A DNA stretch of 64,000 nucleotides from Smittia aterrima (GCA_033063855.1 CP093831.1:11780001-11844000), one strand, 5' to 3'. Counted from the first letter of the stretch, positions 24,033 to 36,943 are shown. Translations and numbers: made by a program. Notes: generated from the letters alone by a model not told the origin.

Positions 24033-27000
24033 TTTCCATTATCTCTAAAAATTGGATTTCAATCGAACTGACATTATTTGCAATTCGATTTCGTGCTGTA
24101 ACGACATCGACTGTTTGCTTTTACAAATTTCAGAATTGAAGCGGAATTAAATGTCAATACGAGACAACACAATGAATCTCTAAATGTTTTCATTTTATCG
24201 AAACCGAAAGCTCGACTTGTGAGTTTCGTTGAACAAAAATAAATTCGTTTTTGCTTCGATGAATCAAATTTTACGATTCTTATGTTTGACATCAAACAAA
24301 GTTGGAAGGATCCGCGGAGTCGTGAATAATTAAAATATTAATTTACATTTCGCCGTTCCTTCGCAAGAAAGCGCACACAACATGAGAAGTGCTTTCATCG
24401 TATAGGGAATTAAGCTTGTGAAATATGTTACGAGACTCTTCAACTTTACATAAAGATGAGTCGCTTCGTAGTGCGAGAATTTAAAAATTTATGAGTTCCT
24501 GCTGAAAATTATTATGAAACAAGTAAACTTCCACAAGAGTCTAGAGCAAATGAAAGTAATCCCGAGGGAGAAAGTTTTAACGAGATCCAGAATCAATAAT
24601 TGTGATTTATTATTGCGAGACGTTGAAGGTGGGCTGAGTTCTCGAATAACTAACCACTCGACCGTTGCCTTTTGCTTTCTCACCCGTTTCCTCAATCATA
24701 AGAACGAGGATGAGAGAGACAACCATGATTTATTGAATGAAAATGCTCTTTTAATTTCCTGATTTCCGAAAAGGTGATTTGCCTTTTCTTCTTTTGCATT
24801 TTCGCATCGAAAATCAATTTGAAAAGGCTACGGGGATGGAAACTTTCACTGTGAACTCGAGATAATGAAACATAGACGAAGTATGCTCTGCAGATGCAGC
24901 CAATAACGGCCGAAGTGCTTTCAAGTACTCTATCAAAGCTTCACGACGAAAACTTTCATTATCTTTCTCGATATGCTGGCGAAGCGAACGATTTCCTTCC
25001 TTTTCTGTTGATCAGCGTGTGACATCATTCTCCAGACAATAAAAAACTTTAATATCCCATTTGCTTCATCGTACAACGAGGATAAAGTTTTAATTAATTT
25101 TCATCTCTCGATTAAATAAACAACAAAATGCTTATAACCGAGTTGTTTGAGATTTTCTCTAGAAGCTAAAAGAAAAGTTCTTCATACAAGACGAGGTTCA
25201 ATTGAGACCTAAATTCTTAATGAAGCTGCTTTATGTTTGATTCTCCTTATACTTAAATAATTAACGATATTGTTATGACAAAGAGGGCGAAGTAAGTAAT
25301 CTGTAAAACTAACAATAACAAAGAATTTTCATGCTGGCCTGGGAATAGTTTCCATCAACTTCTTCTTCTTCTGCTCATGTGAGAAGACATCCCGCAAGCA
25401 TTCCTCGGGCACTAAATCTTCCAAACCCTTACGAACAATTTCACTCAATTTTGATGAATAATTTAATCCAGACTAATTGAGTTCTCGTGAATATGTAGAG
25501 ATGAACTCGAGTGACAAGAATTTGCATTTTAAAGTTTAGCTGGAGTTTCAATGCTGACGAGAAATTCTAATGAATTCTTCGATTGACAATCCAACTCTAT
25601 CATCATTTGAATTTCATCTATACCTCGAAGTCAAGTCGTTGAACTTAAGTGTCAATCCAATTCGATGGAACTTTCCAGCCACGCCTTTAATGACAATTGA
25701 GCTCTTGATTTGAAAGCATCGAGAAATAGTTTTCTTTTATAAGAAAACGGGCGAGAAGAAAATTTTCTTTCGACTCATTTATTTTAATTGTAATCTTAAC
25801 ACTTTCAATTATTGGTTTGCCACTAATTGTATGGAAGAAAATCCATTAGAGATTCCCGAGCAAAATTAAAGTAAAATTCTTCGATATTGAAATTATCTCG
25901 GCAATGGAAGAGCGGTTTAGATAGATCATCCGCTACTAATTCATTCAATTAGGCTATCGCATGACTTGAATAAAATATTTGATTGATCTCATTAATGTTT
26001 GATGGTAAAAGTTACCACTTATTTTTTTCTGTTTTCTTTAAATTGAGACTTTCACTTCATTTTGTCCGAGAGCTCCATTACAACAAGCTTTCGACTTGAG
26101 TAAATAAAAGTTTAGCGTCGTGGTTGAAGGAAAGTTTCTCTAACAAAATCTCCCAAAGCTATCAAAACTGTAAGATAAAAAAAACTTAACAAGTTCCGCT
26201 TAACAAAGTTGTTTAACTCATTTCAAGCAAAAGCTCTGCTTGATAGAAAGTTTTCCCAAGAACTTTACACTTGTAAATCCTTTATATTATTTTCTACAGA
26301 AGTTCAATGAAATTTTATTTATGCAGGAGAAGAAGTTTTCTGTTCGTATCGGTAAATGGAATAAAATGAATTCATTGAACTATTTTAAAGCTTTTGTCTT
26401 TAGATTTTAAACTATCATCGAGTAATTTTTCAAATATCCTAACATTTTAAAAACTTTAAATTTTATTCATATGCAAATGTTCCAACCAAATAAACCACAA
26501 CTCGCACCAGAGACGCCTCGAGCACAACTTTCAAAATTTTGTTATGGAATAAACAAATTTCAAAAATTAATAACTTTATCTTCTCCTTTTAACTAATTTT
26601 CATTGAAAATTTCTCACATCCTCCTCAACCGAGCGTGCAAATATAAAACGATGATGGCAAATTATCAGCCTCATCTAATGTGCTCAGAGAAGGGAAACTA
26701 ATTTACATCAATTATTCATCGATTAAGTGCCGAAAAGTTATTGCGTGGCTTCCTACCCGACAAAGATTAGATTGCGCGAGAGGAGCCGGTTAGGGAAAGT
26801 TTTAATTGCGATCATAAATTGAGAGACTGTGTCGATGAGGTAATTAAAAATTATAAACATTTTTCAACGAAAGTTTTTGGAATGTCGATATGAGAAGACT
26901 TCGAACTCTAACCGTGCAAAGTTTGATGTCATGAAAAAATAATTATCTCGTTATTAAACGTTGCCATGGCTTGCTCTCGTTGCCTCTAATGAAAGTTATG

Positions 27001-28201
27001 CAAATTTATTAGAACACTTCTCGAGAGAGCGAGCAGAGCAAGGAGGAAAAATAGAAGCAATTATGCAACGACGACTTGAAGATGCTAATTAATGTTTGTT
27101 TTCCCGTCTTCGCTGCAAAAATGTAAATTTTTTATCTTAGTTAAGGAGCGGAAGGTTCCGGAAGTTTCGTCTCAAACCTTTTATCAGAAACAAAACTTTC
27201 TTGAACTTAACCTTTAGCCTAGAAGTGGACTCAACTTTACAATTATTTCACTTCTGTTTACTCAGATAACGAAAGTCAAACAGAAACTGTAAAATAATGA
27301 AACTTTTCTCAAAAAATTACTTTTTAATTAGAGATTTCTTGTCGTGACAGCGAAGCAGAGATAATGAAATTGCACTGCAATTTGACATCATTAGGTCCTG
27401 CAAGAGCAGAATAACACGTTGCATTCTTTAATTGCCTTCGTTAAGATTGCTGCTAGCGATGAGAAACTGAAAGGTTTAGAAAAGGAATTTCTTTGATTAA
27501 TTATCCGTGAAAATTGAAAACTTAACCCGCGAAATATTTTACATTTCTTAGAAGTTCCATTTTCTTATTTAACTTCGCTTGAAGGCATTTCAAATATGTT
27601 TCGCTATTACCGCGCTTGCATTTGAGAATTCTGCATTAAGACGAAATTAAAATCATTAAAACTTCCGAGATTCAACATTTAGAATGAAATACAGAGCAAA
27701 GCAAAAGTTTAATGAAATTAAATTATTCTTCGTCGCTGAAATGTTTCAACTTTTTATTTCCCATTGCCATTCCCGAAGAGAATGAAAAACCTCGAATTAC
27801 TTTTTAAGACTATCCAAAGTAGCAGCAGCAGCAAGTCGAATAAAGAGAACTTCTTATCATTGGCATGGAGATGTTTTTCTTTTTTTTGTTAGCCTCGATG
27901 TTGAAAAGTTTAAAGTGCTCTCAAATATCTCTCGTCCCCCTTCACTCACGGACAAGCTTGCGGATCCCTTCATGGGGTTTTCTCCATCACGCTTCTTCGA
28001 TGATTTTAAAGTAAAAAGAAATTACCAAGTCCATTCAATGTTTAACTTTTTCCTTTCTCTTCAAACGACTGAGTCGTTCGGATACTCGAAAGTTGATTTA
28101 TGGCATTTTAAATATTGACTGGGAAAGTTAATATTTAGACGAGTTCGGTGCTTTCGAATAAGATTCAGATTTAAAGGCACTCTTGTAGAAATACAAATAT
28201 T
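24033..28201. other. Gene desert rich in AAAGTT/AACTTT
   Basis: About 4.2 kb with no supportable gene. Open frames are short, begin with GTG or TTG, or overlap each other on opposite strands. The stretch is notable for how often AAAGTT or AACTTT occurs, about 26 times between 24841 and 27900 by hand count. Confidence 0.6.
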
Positions 28202-28207
28202 TTTATT
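28202..28207 (-). terminator. Poly(A) signal of the 101-aa secreted protein gene
   Basis: AATAAA on the minus strand, 98 nt downstream of the stop codon of the frame at 28305-28610. Confidence 0.5.
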
Positions 28208-28304
28208 GAGAACTGTGAAGGGAAATCGAAGCCTAAAAATATCTCTCTCTCTCGATGTTCATTCAACCCTTGCTAACGTTCAATATTCGCCGAAAGTGAT
28301 GTTA

Positions 28305-28610
28305 TTACGGCTCTTCCTTCTTCTCTTCTTCTTTTACATCTTGTTTTATTAATGGCGGTACTGTTGGCAAATCGGTTTTCAAAGTTGTCGGTGGAACCGT
28401 CGGAATCGTCGGAATCAAAGTTGAATCATCCACGATCGGTTTGTCTTCTTCTACAACATCAACATCGTTGTCTCCCCCTTCAATTTCAAACGTTTTTATT
28501 TTCCTATTTGAGATAATTTTCACGTTAATCTCATAGGGGGTGACTTCATCTCCTTTGATCTCAATTTTATTTGACAAAAACACCAAAAAAAACGCAAAAA
28601 TTAATTTCAT
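28305..28610 (-). CDS. Small secreted Thr/Pro- and acid-rich protein, unrecognised
   Basis: A single-exon frame of 101 aa. The start is the ATG at 28610; upstream in-frame codons read from GTG and are not initiators. The first 14 or so residues are hydrophobic (MKLIFAFFLVFLSNK), as in a signal peptide. The mature part begins near GDEVTPYEINVKI. It has an acidic patch (GGDNDVDVVEEDKPIVDD), then a proline/threonine/valine-rich stretch (IPTIPTVPPTTLKTDLPTVP), then a Lys/Glu tail ending KEEEKKEEP. There are no cysteines. The Thr/Pro stretch could be O-glycosylated, as in mucin-like secreted proteins. A TATA-like box and an initiator lie upstream at the right spacing and an AATAAA follows, supporting a real gene. 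No family is recognised. Confidence 0.66.
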   Translation of the reverse strand: MKLIFAFFLVFLSNKIEIKGDEVTPYEINVKIISNRKIKTFEIEGGDNDVDVVEEDKPIVDDSTLIPTIPTVPPTTLKTDLPTVPPLIKQDVKEEEKKEEP

Positions 28611-28647
28611 TTTTACTTTGAAGCTTGTGAGCACTCAGCTAAACTTA

Positions 28648-28682
28648 AACTGAAGCTCTGCGCTTATGCGAACAGTTTTATT
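28648..28682 (-). promoter_or_regulatory. Core promoter (TATA-like box plus TCAGTT initiator) of the 101-aa secreted protein gene
   Basis: On the minus strand, AATAAAA (28676-28682) lies about 30 nt before the arthropod initiator match TCAGTT (28648-28653), the canonical TATA-to-start spacing. This would give a 5' UTR of about 40 nt before the ATG at 28610. Confidence 0.55.
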
Positions 28683-31600
28683 GACGAAAAATGGAACAGT
28701 TCGCAATTTCAGTCACGAACTTCTATGATCCATTGAAATTCAATAGCGAAGCACTAAAGCACTTCGGCACGAATATTTCATTCTGAAAATAAATAAAACC
28801 AATTAAGCTTTATCGCTTCAAATTTATTGCTGGAACTTTTTCCAATTTCACAATCGAATGACTCATACACTTTAAGGTTTGCATCACTTTCGTTTGCTCA
28901 AGGGGTTGAGGATCAATAAAAAGTCGAGAGCAATTGAAAAGTTCATTGTTAGTCGATTAAAGACAAGAGAAAGGAAAGTTGTTGAGTTTCTTATTGTAAA
29001 GATTTTATTTGAGTATTCGAGACTTGAGTGATTCAGTTCTTTTTATTCTATGAAAACATTAAAACATTTCCTTGTTTGCTTTACAAAAGCTCATCCTATG
29101 TACGATGATATCACAAGAGATTTATTATGAACTTTTAGAAAAGAAGTCATTTAGCTGAAGGGCATTTCACTCTTCTCTGTATTAAGCTGTTGGAGTCACT
29201 GGTAAACCTGAATATGAAGCTTCCCTTTTCCTAGAATATTTAAGGAGGTTTGAGGCTTTGAAAGGCTCCCAGCGTTAAAGGAGAAAACTTGAAAACTTTA
29301 GCGCTAACGAGTTTACATTCAAATAAAACTTTGGGATCCCAAATGACTCTCTAACAAGCTGAAAGTTATTCAAACCGCAGAATTCTAGTAAACAACAGAA
29401 CATTTTACCAACCGCACAACAATAATCACGAAATTTTTTTTGTGGTTTTCCCGAGTTTCGATAACAAAAATTTCCCTAGCTGAAAAGTTCTGCAAACATT
29501 GGGAACTTGCTAACGAATTTGAGTGTTTGTTAGCGATTTTTTATTTTATTAACTTAAAGTGCGATTGCATTTATTCAATCCAACTAAGCTAATTTGAGCA
29601 AAATAAATATTTCATTTCGAAAAGCTCAACACTTTGTTGATCATGAACAAAGAAGGTTTAATGGATTTTCCTCGGAATAAATTCTCAATTCAAATTCGAT
29701 TATCTTCGAAAGGTTTCAATGCGAGAATCATAAATTTTCATTTTTTGAAGGATTAAGTGATAAGAGTTACTGACACGTTTACGGTTCGCTTCGGCTCCCG
29801 TTATCGGAATGTGAAAAGTCATGAATGATGGATCTTATCGAATCATAAGCCACAAATGTGTCGTCATATTTTCCAATAAAACACTTTTTATGACAATTTA
29901 AGGCGGAATAGAAGGAAAACCCTTTTCTCAAAAAATCGAAACGAGTTAAAAATGTGATTTTAAGTGTCGTAAAAATTCAAGCAGCGAACTCAGAAGGCGC
30001 TCTTGGGTTTTTAGCCACAAATGTTTTGGTTTTGCTTTATTTTGATTGATCGATCATTAAATAGCAAAGGGATTTGAAGAGCGAGGCGCATGGGAGAGCA
30101 GATTTTGTCATTGCGGTTGACAGAGATTTTGCGTTAGATAAATCGATTTAAAGTTTCTTTGTGAGATTGAGAGAAAGATCGTGACACAATGAATCGATAA
30201 CTCGACGTTCTGACAGAACAATTTTATCATCTGATAGAGAGTAAGGTTTGAACAAATAATCCTTAAGATTCGGGATGAAAATTCCTCTAGTCACCCATGA
30301 GAGAAAAGAGAATATTTTCTTTGTTTTGACACTTGAACGGCTCCTTTGTCTGAAGCCTGACTAGACAAAAGTGCTTTTCAAATGTGATTCCCTTTCCTTC
30401 TTTCATCATCGCTCTTATTTCCGCAACCCTCTATCAACATCATCGCTCTTCCCTCAGAAAAAAGGGAAATTTAATTTTACGAATTAAATTAAAATAGAAA
30501 TCAATAAACGAAGCAAATGAGAATAAATTTTATGCTTTGTCACACACACGAATGAATTTGATTGAAAATGTAATTGAAAGCTCTCGACAATAAAACCGCC
30601 ACTGGGAGTTGTTCGAAAATTTTGTTGCAAAAGAAAGAACGTTCAATGAAACATTTTTCAATTCCAGAGTTCAACGTAATTTATGACGAATCCGTTAATT
30701 CTCCCACAATTTCTTTCAACGGAATACAAAATTAATTTCTTGCTCAGACGGCTTCATTAGTCATCTTGATGTGAATCGATTAAGAAACTGCCAATGAAGC
30801 TAAATTTCCGCTGATAGCAAAGGCGAAATGTTCGCTGTGATGGATTAAGACTTTAAAGTCCTTGAAGTGAAACGAGCGGGAAGCACTCAGAATAACAAGA
30901 CAATTATTTGAGTAGATTTTTCCTGCTCCGTCTTCTTTTGAAGAGTCGAGTGAAGAAGCGAGTGAAATTGGAGATGAAAGATATAAGTGGAAAGATTCTG
31001 TTAGCAAGAAAAGTACGGCGCTCGTTTCTGCCCTGTCTCATTTATCAAGACGAAAAATTCATAATGCAAGAAAGAATCCATCAAAAGAGCTTGCTTGTTA
31101 GCTTCTCTTGCGAACACCAAGAAATCACTTCATCTTCCACTTTGCCATTAAACGAAATGAATCTTTTAACAACGCAAAACGAGAAATCTCATTGAATTAA
31201 AATTATTAAGAAGATTTCCGTCTTTAGTGACAAAATCCGCCTTCAAGGCTTTATCACATGACTCAGAAGAAAACTTTATCAAAATTGAATTGAAATCGCA
31301 TCCGAATGGAAAATGATTTATTAAATAAACTCACATCCTGATGTTAATCTCCTTAGACTCGGATGTCCATTAATTAAAGATTTTGTCACAACATTCTGCT
31401 TGTGAAACTTTCTTTCATGTTTAACGTTGTAGTTTCCTTTGAAGATGTCTTGCTAACTTAATCTCTTTGTAGGAAGGAAGTTGAAAGCAAGATGATTAAT
31501 AGAATTAAAACGTAGTTTGCAACCTTCTTGAGCATAGAGCGAAGACAGTCTAGAAAGTTTTACGGTTTTCGAGCGACTGACCTTTCTGAGCTTTAAGCAA

Positions 31601-32427
31601 GAGAACACTCTTGTTCACATTCCATAAAGTGAGCTCAGCTGCATGTGAAGTCAAAGTTTTGTCCCAAACGTTTTCTCGCAGCTTAGTTGAACTACCTTGT
31701 TTCATAAACAAATGCAACAAAGCTTTGTTGTTGAGGGAATTCAGAATGTACTGCTGTGCGAAGCAATAACCGGAAGTGATTTTTCTTTTCACATTACGTT
31801 GCACTATCTCACACGATGGGGCTGATGATGCAGAATTCAAATATCCATTAAATATTTCAGGAGAAAGAAGCTCTTGCTCGCAGTCCAAGTCCTCAACTAT
31901 TGTTCGGCGTTGAAATGGAAGCAATCAGTTTTAAGTCCTTTCTCTAGCTTGATGAAAATGGAGCTTGAGCTCGTTTATAAATTTACGATGATGAAAAAAA
32001 ATCGAGAAAGGGAAATACGAAAGAAACGAGAGAAATCTCGACCGTCTCAAAATGCTGTACAGCGATTTCGTAATTTGTCTCTTCGTCTCGACCGAGATTC
32101 TGCATAAAATGTCAAATTTTTCATTTTCCTCATCTCGCTTTAATGGCTTTCCATTTTCCACACCGCTGAGTGTATGGCACCACAAGGAAGAGAGCAGCTC
32201 ATCATGCAACGATATTAGGGCAATCTCTTCTTTTCAAGCTAAATAGTTTCTTCGATGGGATAAGGGGATCTACACAAAATACGATCAAAAAACTTCAACC
32301 CTTCTTACTGAGTTCGCCTAAAGCTCTTCGTAATTTACGGATTGATCCTCAGGAAAGTGAAAACGTAGCAAAATTTTTCAGCTGTGGATTCTGTTCAATG
32401 GACTGCGATACGAGGCGAAGCTGTGAT
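28683..32427. other. Intergenic stretch without a supportable gene
   Basis: 3.7 kb between the small secreted protein gene and the 3' end of the coiled-coil gene. A 125-codon minus-strand frame at 31550-31924 lacks an ATG start and has a stop immediately upstream. I could not attach it to a splice acceptor, so it is not called. No repeat or RNA gene is recognised. Confidence 0.5.
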
Positions 32428-32433
32428 TTTATT
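32428..32433 (-). terminator. Poly(A) signal overlapping the stop codon of the coiled-coil gene
   Basis: AATAAA on the minus strand overlaps the TAA stop (32429-32431). If used, the mRNA would have almost no 3' UTR beyond the cleavage distance. Confidence 0.35.
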
Positions 32434-34579
32434 TCGAAATAGAAAATTTGATTGAAGAATCGTCACAAATCATGTTCAAAAGAGACTCGAGTTTCATGTT
32501 TCCCAACACGTCGCGGCACTTCTGGTGAATAGGATGGAGAGCGTCATCAATTTCCGGCTTCGATTCGCTTGTCTTTAATATCGAAGACTTGTTCGAGTGT
32601 GTCGAGTGTGCAGTTGAGTGTAATTCATCAAATCGAACTGAAGACTGTCGCGATGTTTTCTCCTCGATTCCCATCTGCTGAGTTCTCTCGAGTTTTAGCC
32701 AGTCATCGTCAGTCATTCGTTCATAAACCTTACAAGAACTTTTCTTTTGACTTCTGAAGTATGAAGGAAATGCGCTTGAAGGCTTGTCAGAAGCGTTAAC
32801 GCATCTTCCTTCAAATGGCAGAGTTGAAGTCTTTGAGGAATCACCGTGAGATGTTTTCTGACTCATCCACTCGAGTGAATCAACAACAGATAAGAGTTTA
32901 CTGTTCTCATGCGGCTCATGGGGCTCATCATTAAGTCTGAAAGAAGAAATGGCAATGAAATATTTTTGAAACTTTCTTTCTTTACAACTTACGGAGCACG
33001 CTTAGACATAACTTCCTTCGAGTCTCTGATACTTATCGCTTCAGTTTTTGGCATCGGAACAACGACGTTCGCGTCTGGCGCGCATTTATCATCCGCAAAC
33101 CTTTCCAGAACATCTTGAATCAACGCGGCGATGTTTTCCTTCAATAGTTGGTCGTCTCTTGACTCTTTCACCATCTTAATGATTGATGATGCAATTTCCG
33201 TTGGCTGCAATGAGCGTTGCGGTTGCAAAAATCGATGAAAAACGGTGGACGTGAACGAGTCAACAGTTGGAACAGTTTGAGCTCCAATATCATTCTTTTC
33301 CCACTGCACGTCGACATATGGCTCACGTTTTATTTGCAAGCAAGAATCGTTTTCTCGCTTTTCAATCCAATCAACGCTTTCATCGTTTTTCAACAATACT
33401 TCAGTTACTGATTCATCGATATCAGCGATAGGTTCTTGAATAATGAAGCAACCTTTCAATCCATCTCCCGGCTCAATCATTAATTCACCGCGGATCTGAT
33501 GGATCCGATCGAAAATTTCCTTCTCAACGCCTCGAAGTTGCTCACCATTCAAGGCATCGAGTTGATGTTGAAATTCAATCCATAATTGTTTGAGTGATTG
33601 TGATTGATGGTTCTCGGTTCCGTCTCTTAGCTTTGCCAGCTCATTTTTCATCTCCATCACTCTCATCCGCCAGTGCTTTTCGCTTGTGACCGCCATGTGC
33701 ATGGTTTCAGTAATTTGTCGACAAGTTATGAGATTTTGTTGTAGATTCATTGCGTCGAGACATTGATCCTTTAGAGCTTCCATCTTCTCCCTGTCATTAG
33801 CTTCGAGATTGTTCAGCGTGTTCCTCATTTTTTCTTCGAAATCGATAGATTGTTGCATTAGCTCAGCGTCAAGCCTTTCAGCGCAGTTTATTGCACAATT
33901 TGCTTCTATCATAGCTCTTGTTTCAATAATCGTTTCTTCTCGCAAGATATTCTTCTCCTCCTCACATTCTTTAGCAAAAGTCTCACGCAACAAGTCATGA
34001 ACTCCGTCGTTCAGTTCCGAAAGGTTTCGTTTCTCATTCTCATGTTGCATATTCATTAAATCGACTTGTTTCTCCCATTCATCGTTAAGCTTTTCTGCTT
34101 CAACCTCAACTCGAAATTTGATTCTTTGATCTGCTTCTAACCTGGTTAACAAGAGAATTGTAAAACGAATTGAAATCAGATGACACAATGCCTTACTTGG
34201 CAGTCCCAAGAGCTTCAGCAACAGTCTTCGTCATTAGTCTCTGATTTTCTTCCTCGAATTTCTCTTCGAGTCGTTTGCCAATCTCAAGAATGCCAACATG
34301 AGTCAACGCTTGAATGCCTTCAGTTTTCAATGGCGTCAGACGAACTTTATTATCACCCAGGCGATCGTCTGGATTTATCCACAAGTTTCCTGGTCCTTTC
34401 AAAGCCTTATCGCGACCAAACAAAGCTCTCTCAATGGGAGTGCATGTCTTTAGGAAAACCTCAACAAGTTCCTTACTAATGTTCTTCTCCAAGTCCGTTG
34501 GTGTTGGTTGATTATTAACATCGAGATACTCAAAGGGAATCTCCATTTGACAACAGGAATCTGGAATGGTTCTCGACAT
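32429..34579 (-). CDS. Large coiled-coil protein, family not recognised
   Basis: Three exons (34579-34197, 34141-32993, 32936-32429) join in phase across 55- and 56-nt introns to 679 aa. The start is ATG at 34579 (MSRTIPDSCC). Residues about 1-95 are globular and may hold conserved motifs (RALFGRDKALKGPGNLWINP, GIQALTHVGILEIGKRLEEK). Residues about 95-320 form a long charged coiled coil rich in Glu, Lys, Arg and Met (EAEKLNDEWEKQVDLMNMQH, EEEKNILREETIIETRAMIE). The C-terminal half is Ser- and acid-rich and probably disordered. There is no signal peptide or membrane span. The architecture resembles ciliary or sperm coiled-coil proteins, but that is a guess from shape only. The stop codon overlaps an AATAAA, so the 3' UTR may be very short. 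Confidence 0.87.
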
Positions 34580-36074
34580 TTTTCTTTTGCCAGGAATTTA
34601 AATAAAAAAATCAAATTTCCAAGCACACTCAGATACGTTTTGATTAATTTTGGGAGAGGGATTCATTCAGGGAACTCATGCAACCGTGAACGAGGGAGAA
34701 ATCTTTTTTGTTTTGCTCATGTCCAACCATCTGGAAGTGGGTTCTTTATTAAAAAAAGTTCTACGATTCCTGATATTGACTTTGCGTTGATTGCAATTGT
34801 CCCGGCAATTCACCTGATCCAGATTCGACACTAATCCTTTGGAATTAACTTTTATCCCCAGTTCCAAGGGATAGAGGCTCATTCGGTGTTTGCGCAATGA
34901 AACGCGAATCGATAATGAAACAAACAAGTCAGTTTTGTCGACAATCACACTCGACTATCATTTCTGGCGACAAAATCTGAAAGAGCAATCAAAATAACGC
35001 GTTACGACTTGGAAAATCGATGTCAAGACGTCTGAAAGCATAAAAGCCGGAGATGTTTGTTTGATCGTAAGCTTTAAGAGGAAATCTTTAGACACTGAAT
35101 TCTAAAGAGGAAGTATTAAGAAAAATCTTTTTCGCTGAGATTGAGCTTTCTCATTAAATTTTTAAAATCCTTCAATTCGGAAGAAGCTTTCGAGCGGAAT
35201 TTATCCGTGGAATTAATTTCTGTACTTATTGTAGCCATGTGCGAGGATGGAGCATAAGAATTAACAAAAGACTGTTTTCATTACGAGATTCGCTATTACG
35301 AAGCCAGACATTGAAGCAATTTTAATTAGTCTTTAAGATTTATTTCACGAAAACACAATCTGTTGCTTTCAACAAAAAAAAACTGTTTTTCTCTACCCAG
35401 CCAAGCTTTAGGATTTATTTATTCCGTTTTGTGGAAATATTTGTCGCTCTCAGACAAACGACTGATTCAAACTGTTGGCTGACAGCGAAGCAAACAAATC
35501 AGTTATCATGATAAAGCTTATTTTCCTTCCGAGGTTCAAAAGGAAACGTGGAAATTGCTGATTAACTTCTGCGGCTTCGTTGGCCTTTGATTTCTGAGCG
35601 GATTTTATTTTTATCTCGGTTTTCTGTTTGTTTTTGCATCGCTTCGTTCTTGAATCATAAATGAAATGGATTTTCACTCGATTGCGTCGAGGATTTCAGC
35701 TCGATTTCATCTTATTCGGCGATTGCTTTGACAAGAACTAATGAGGCTTTTGAAAGAAGATTAGATGCTGAAATCGATGAGTCGTCGACGAGATCAAACA
35801 AAAATTGTTTTCCCGATCACGGGTTGGATTTATTGGGGAGTTGAACGGGAAACTCGTTACGCTCAATTAACGAGAGTTGAGCAAGCGCTAGCCAACTCAA
35901 CCGAAACATATAAATTATTATGATCAATAAATTGACAAGAATTAATAAAATTAGCTGAACGTGCCTGTAGCTCTAAAGCGCTAATTGAAATCCACGATGT
36001 AGAAATCCACATTAACGTTCAAATATAGATTTTGAAAATCGCTGAGCAAATTGCTGCAATTTGCATGGTAAACG

Positions 36075-36104
36075 TTCTCGCTTGAATTAATTATCAAGCG
36101 AGAA
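36075..36104. repeat. Perfect inverted repeat with 11-bp arms around TAATTA
   Basis: TTCTCGCTTGA (36075-36085) is followed, after ATTAATTA, by its exact reverse complement TCAAGCGAGAA (36094-36104). The spacer includes the homeodomain core TAATTA. It may be a bipartite protein-binding site or form a cruciform/hairpin; the function is not known. Confidence 0.75.
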
Positions 36105-36500
36105 TTTCCAACTTGTTGAACATTCATGAGCTTGGAATCATTTTAGTTGGGGTCGAAATAAATATTTACTCGAGAAAAATTCTTTCTACCATTTGCAAAA
36201 TATTCCACAACGAATTCCATAAATATCTAAATTTTAGAGAAACCTGCTGCTCGAGCACGTTCGCGTGAAAAAGTTAGACGAATTCGATTCAATCGGAAGT
36301 TTAATTTGATCACTTCGCTACACTTCAAAGAAGCTCATCATTGTTCAATCAACTAGCATTCGAACTGAGTGTCACATGATTGAGCAATTCTCTTCAAAGC
36401 TTTTATCATATTCGATGAAGTGAATTAGGAAAATATTGTTAAAGTTTTCTCCTCAAGCTTCTTAGTAAGAAAGATCTCAAATTATTGGATTGTTTTCTTC

Positions 36501-36509
36501 TATATAAAG
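36501..36509 (+). promoter_or_regulatory. TATA box upstream of the 226-aa protein gene
   Basis: TATATAAAG on the plus strand predicts a start near 36532 and a 5' UTR of about 410 nt (possibly with an intron) before the ATG at 36944. It may instead serve an unrecognised short transcript, so the assignment is tentative. Confidence 0.4.
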
Positions 36510-36943
36510 TCAACTCGAGTGGACGCCGATGCTGAATAATTTTACTATCGTACGTGACTCGAAGATTCAATTTTCGTTTATTTCATCGAACATCAACACA
36601 AAGGCTCACTTGTTGATTAAGTTTTCATAAATTCTATTGACACCCTAAGGCTCTCCTTGGGCGGTCGACAAGAGTTTTCAAAATTCATTCATTCAATATT
36701 TACTTTTTCAAGCAGAACTGCACTAACAAGGATACGAGAATCGAAATAAAATAAAATTTGCGAATTTTGTTATCACTTCAGGACAAAAGTGTGAATAACG
36801 ACTTTCTTGAGAAGCGTTGCCAGCGAGAATTTTTAAATGAGAGTGTTGCAACTGTGATCATAAATTTCTCATCCGGCAAACCTCAAGCAGACAATTGGCG
36901 CACTTTTTTATAATAATTGAATTATAAAAGAAAGTGATAAGCA

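Larger units (their letters stand above)
34580..36943. other. Intergenic region between divergent genes
   Basis: 2.4 kb between the divergent coiled-coil gene and the 226-aa protein gene. It should hold both promoters. It contains a perfect 11-bp inverted repeat at 36075-36104 and a strong TATA box at 36501. No convincing coding exon is seen. Confidence 0.6.

Noticed and set aside
31550..31924. 125-codon minus-strand frame downstream of the coiled-coil gene
   Set aside because: There is no ATG start, a TGA lies immediately upstream, and no convincing acceptor ties it to the coiled-coil gene, which already ends at a clean stop.
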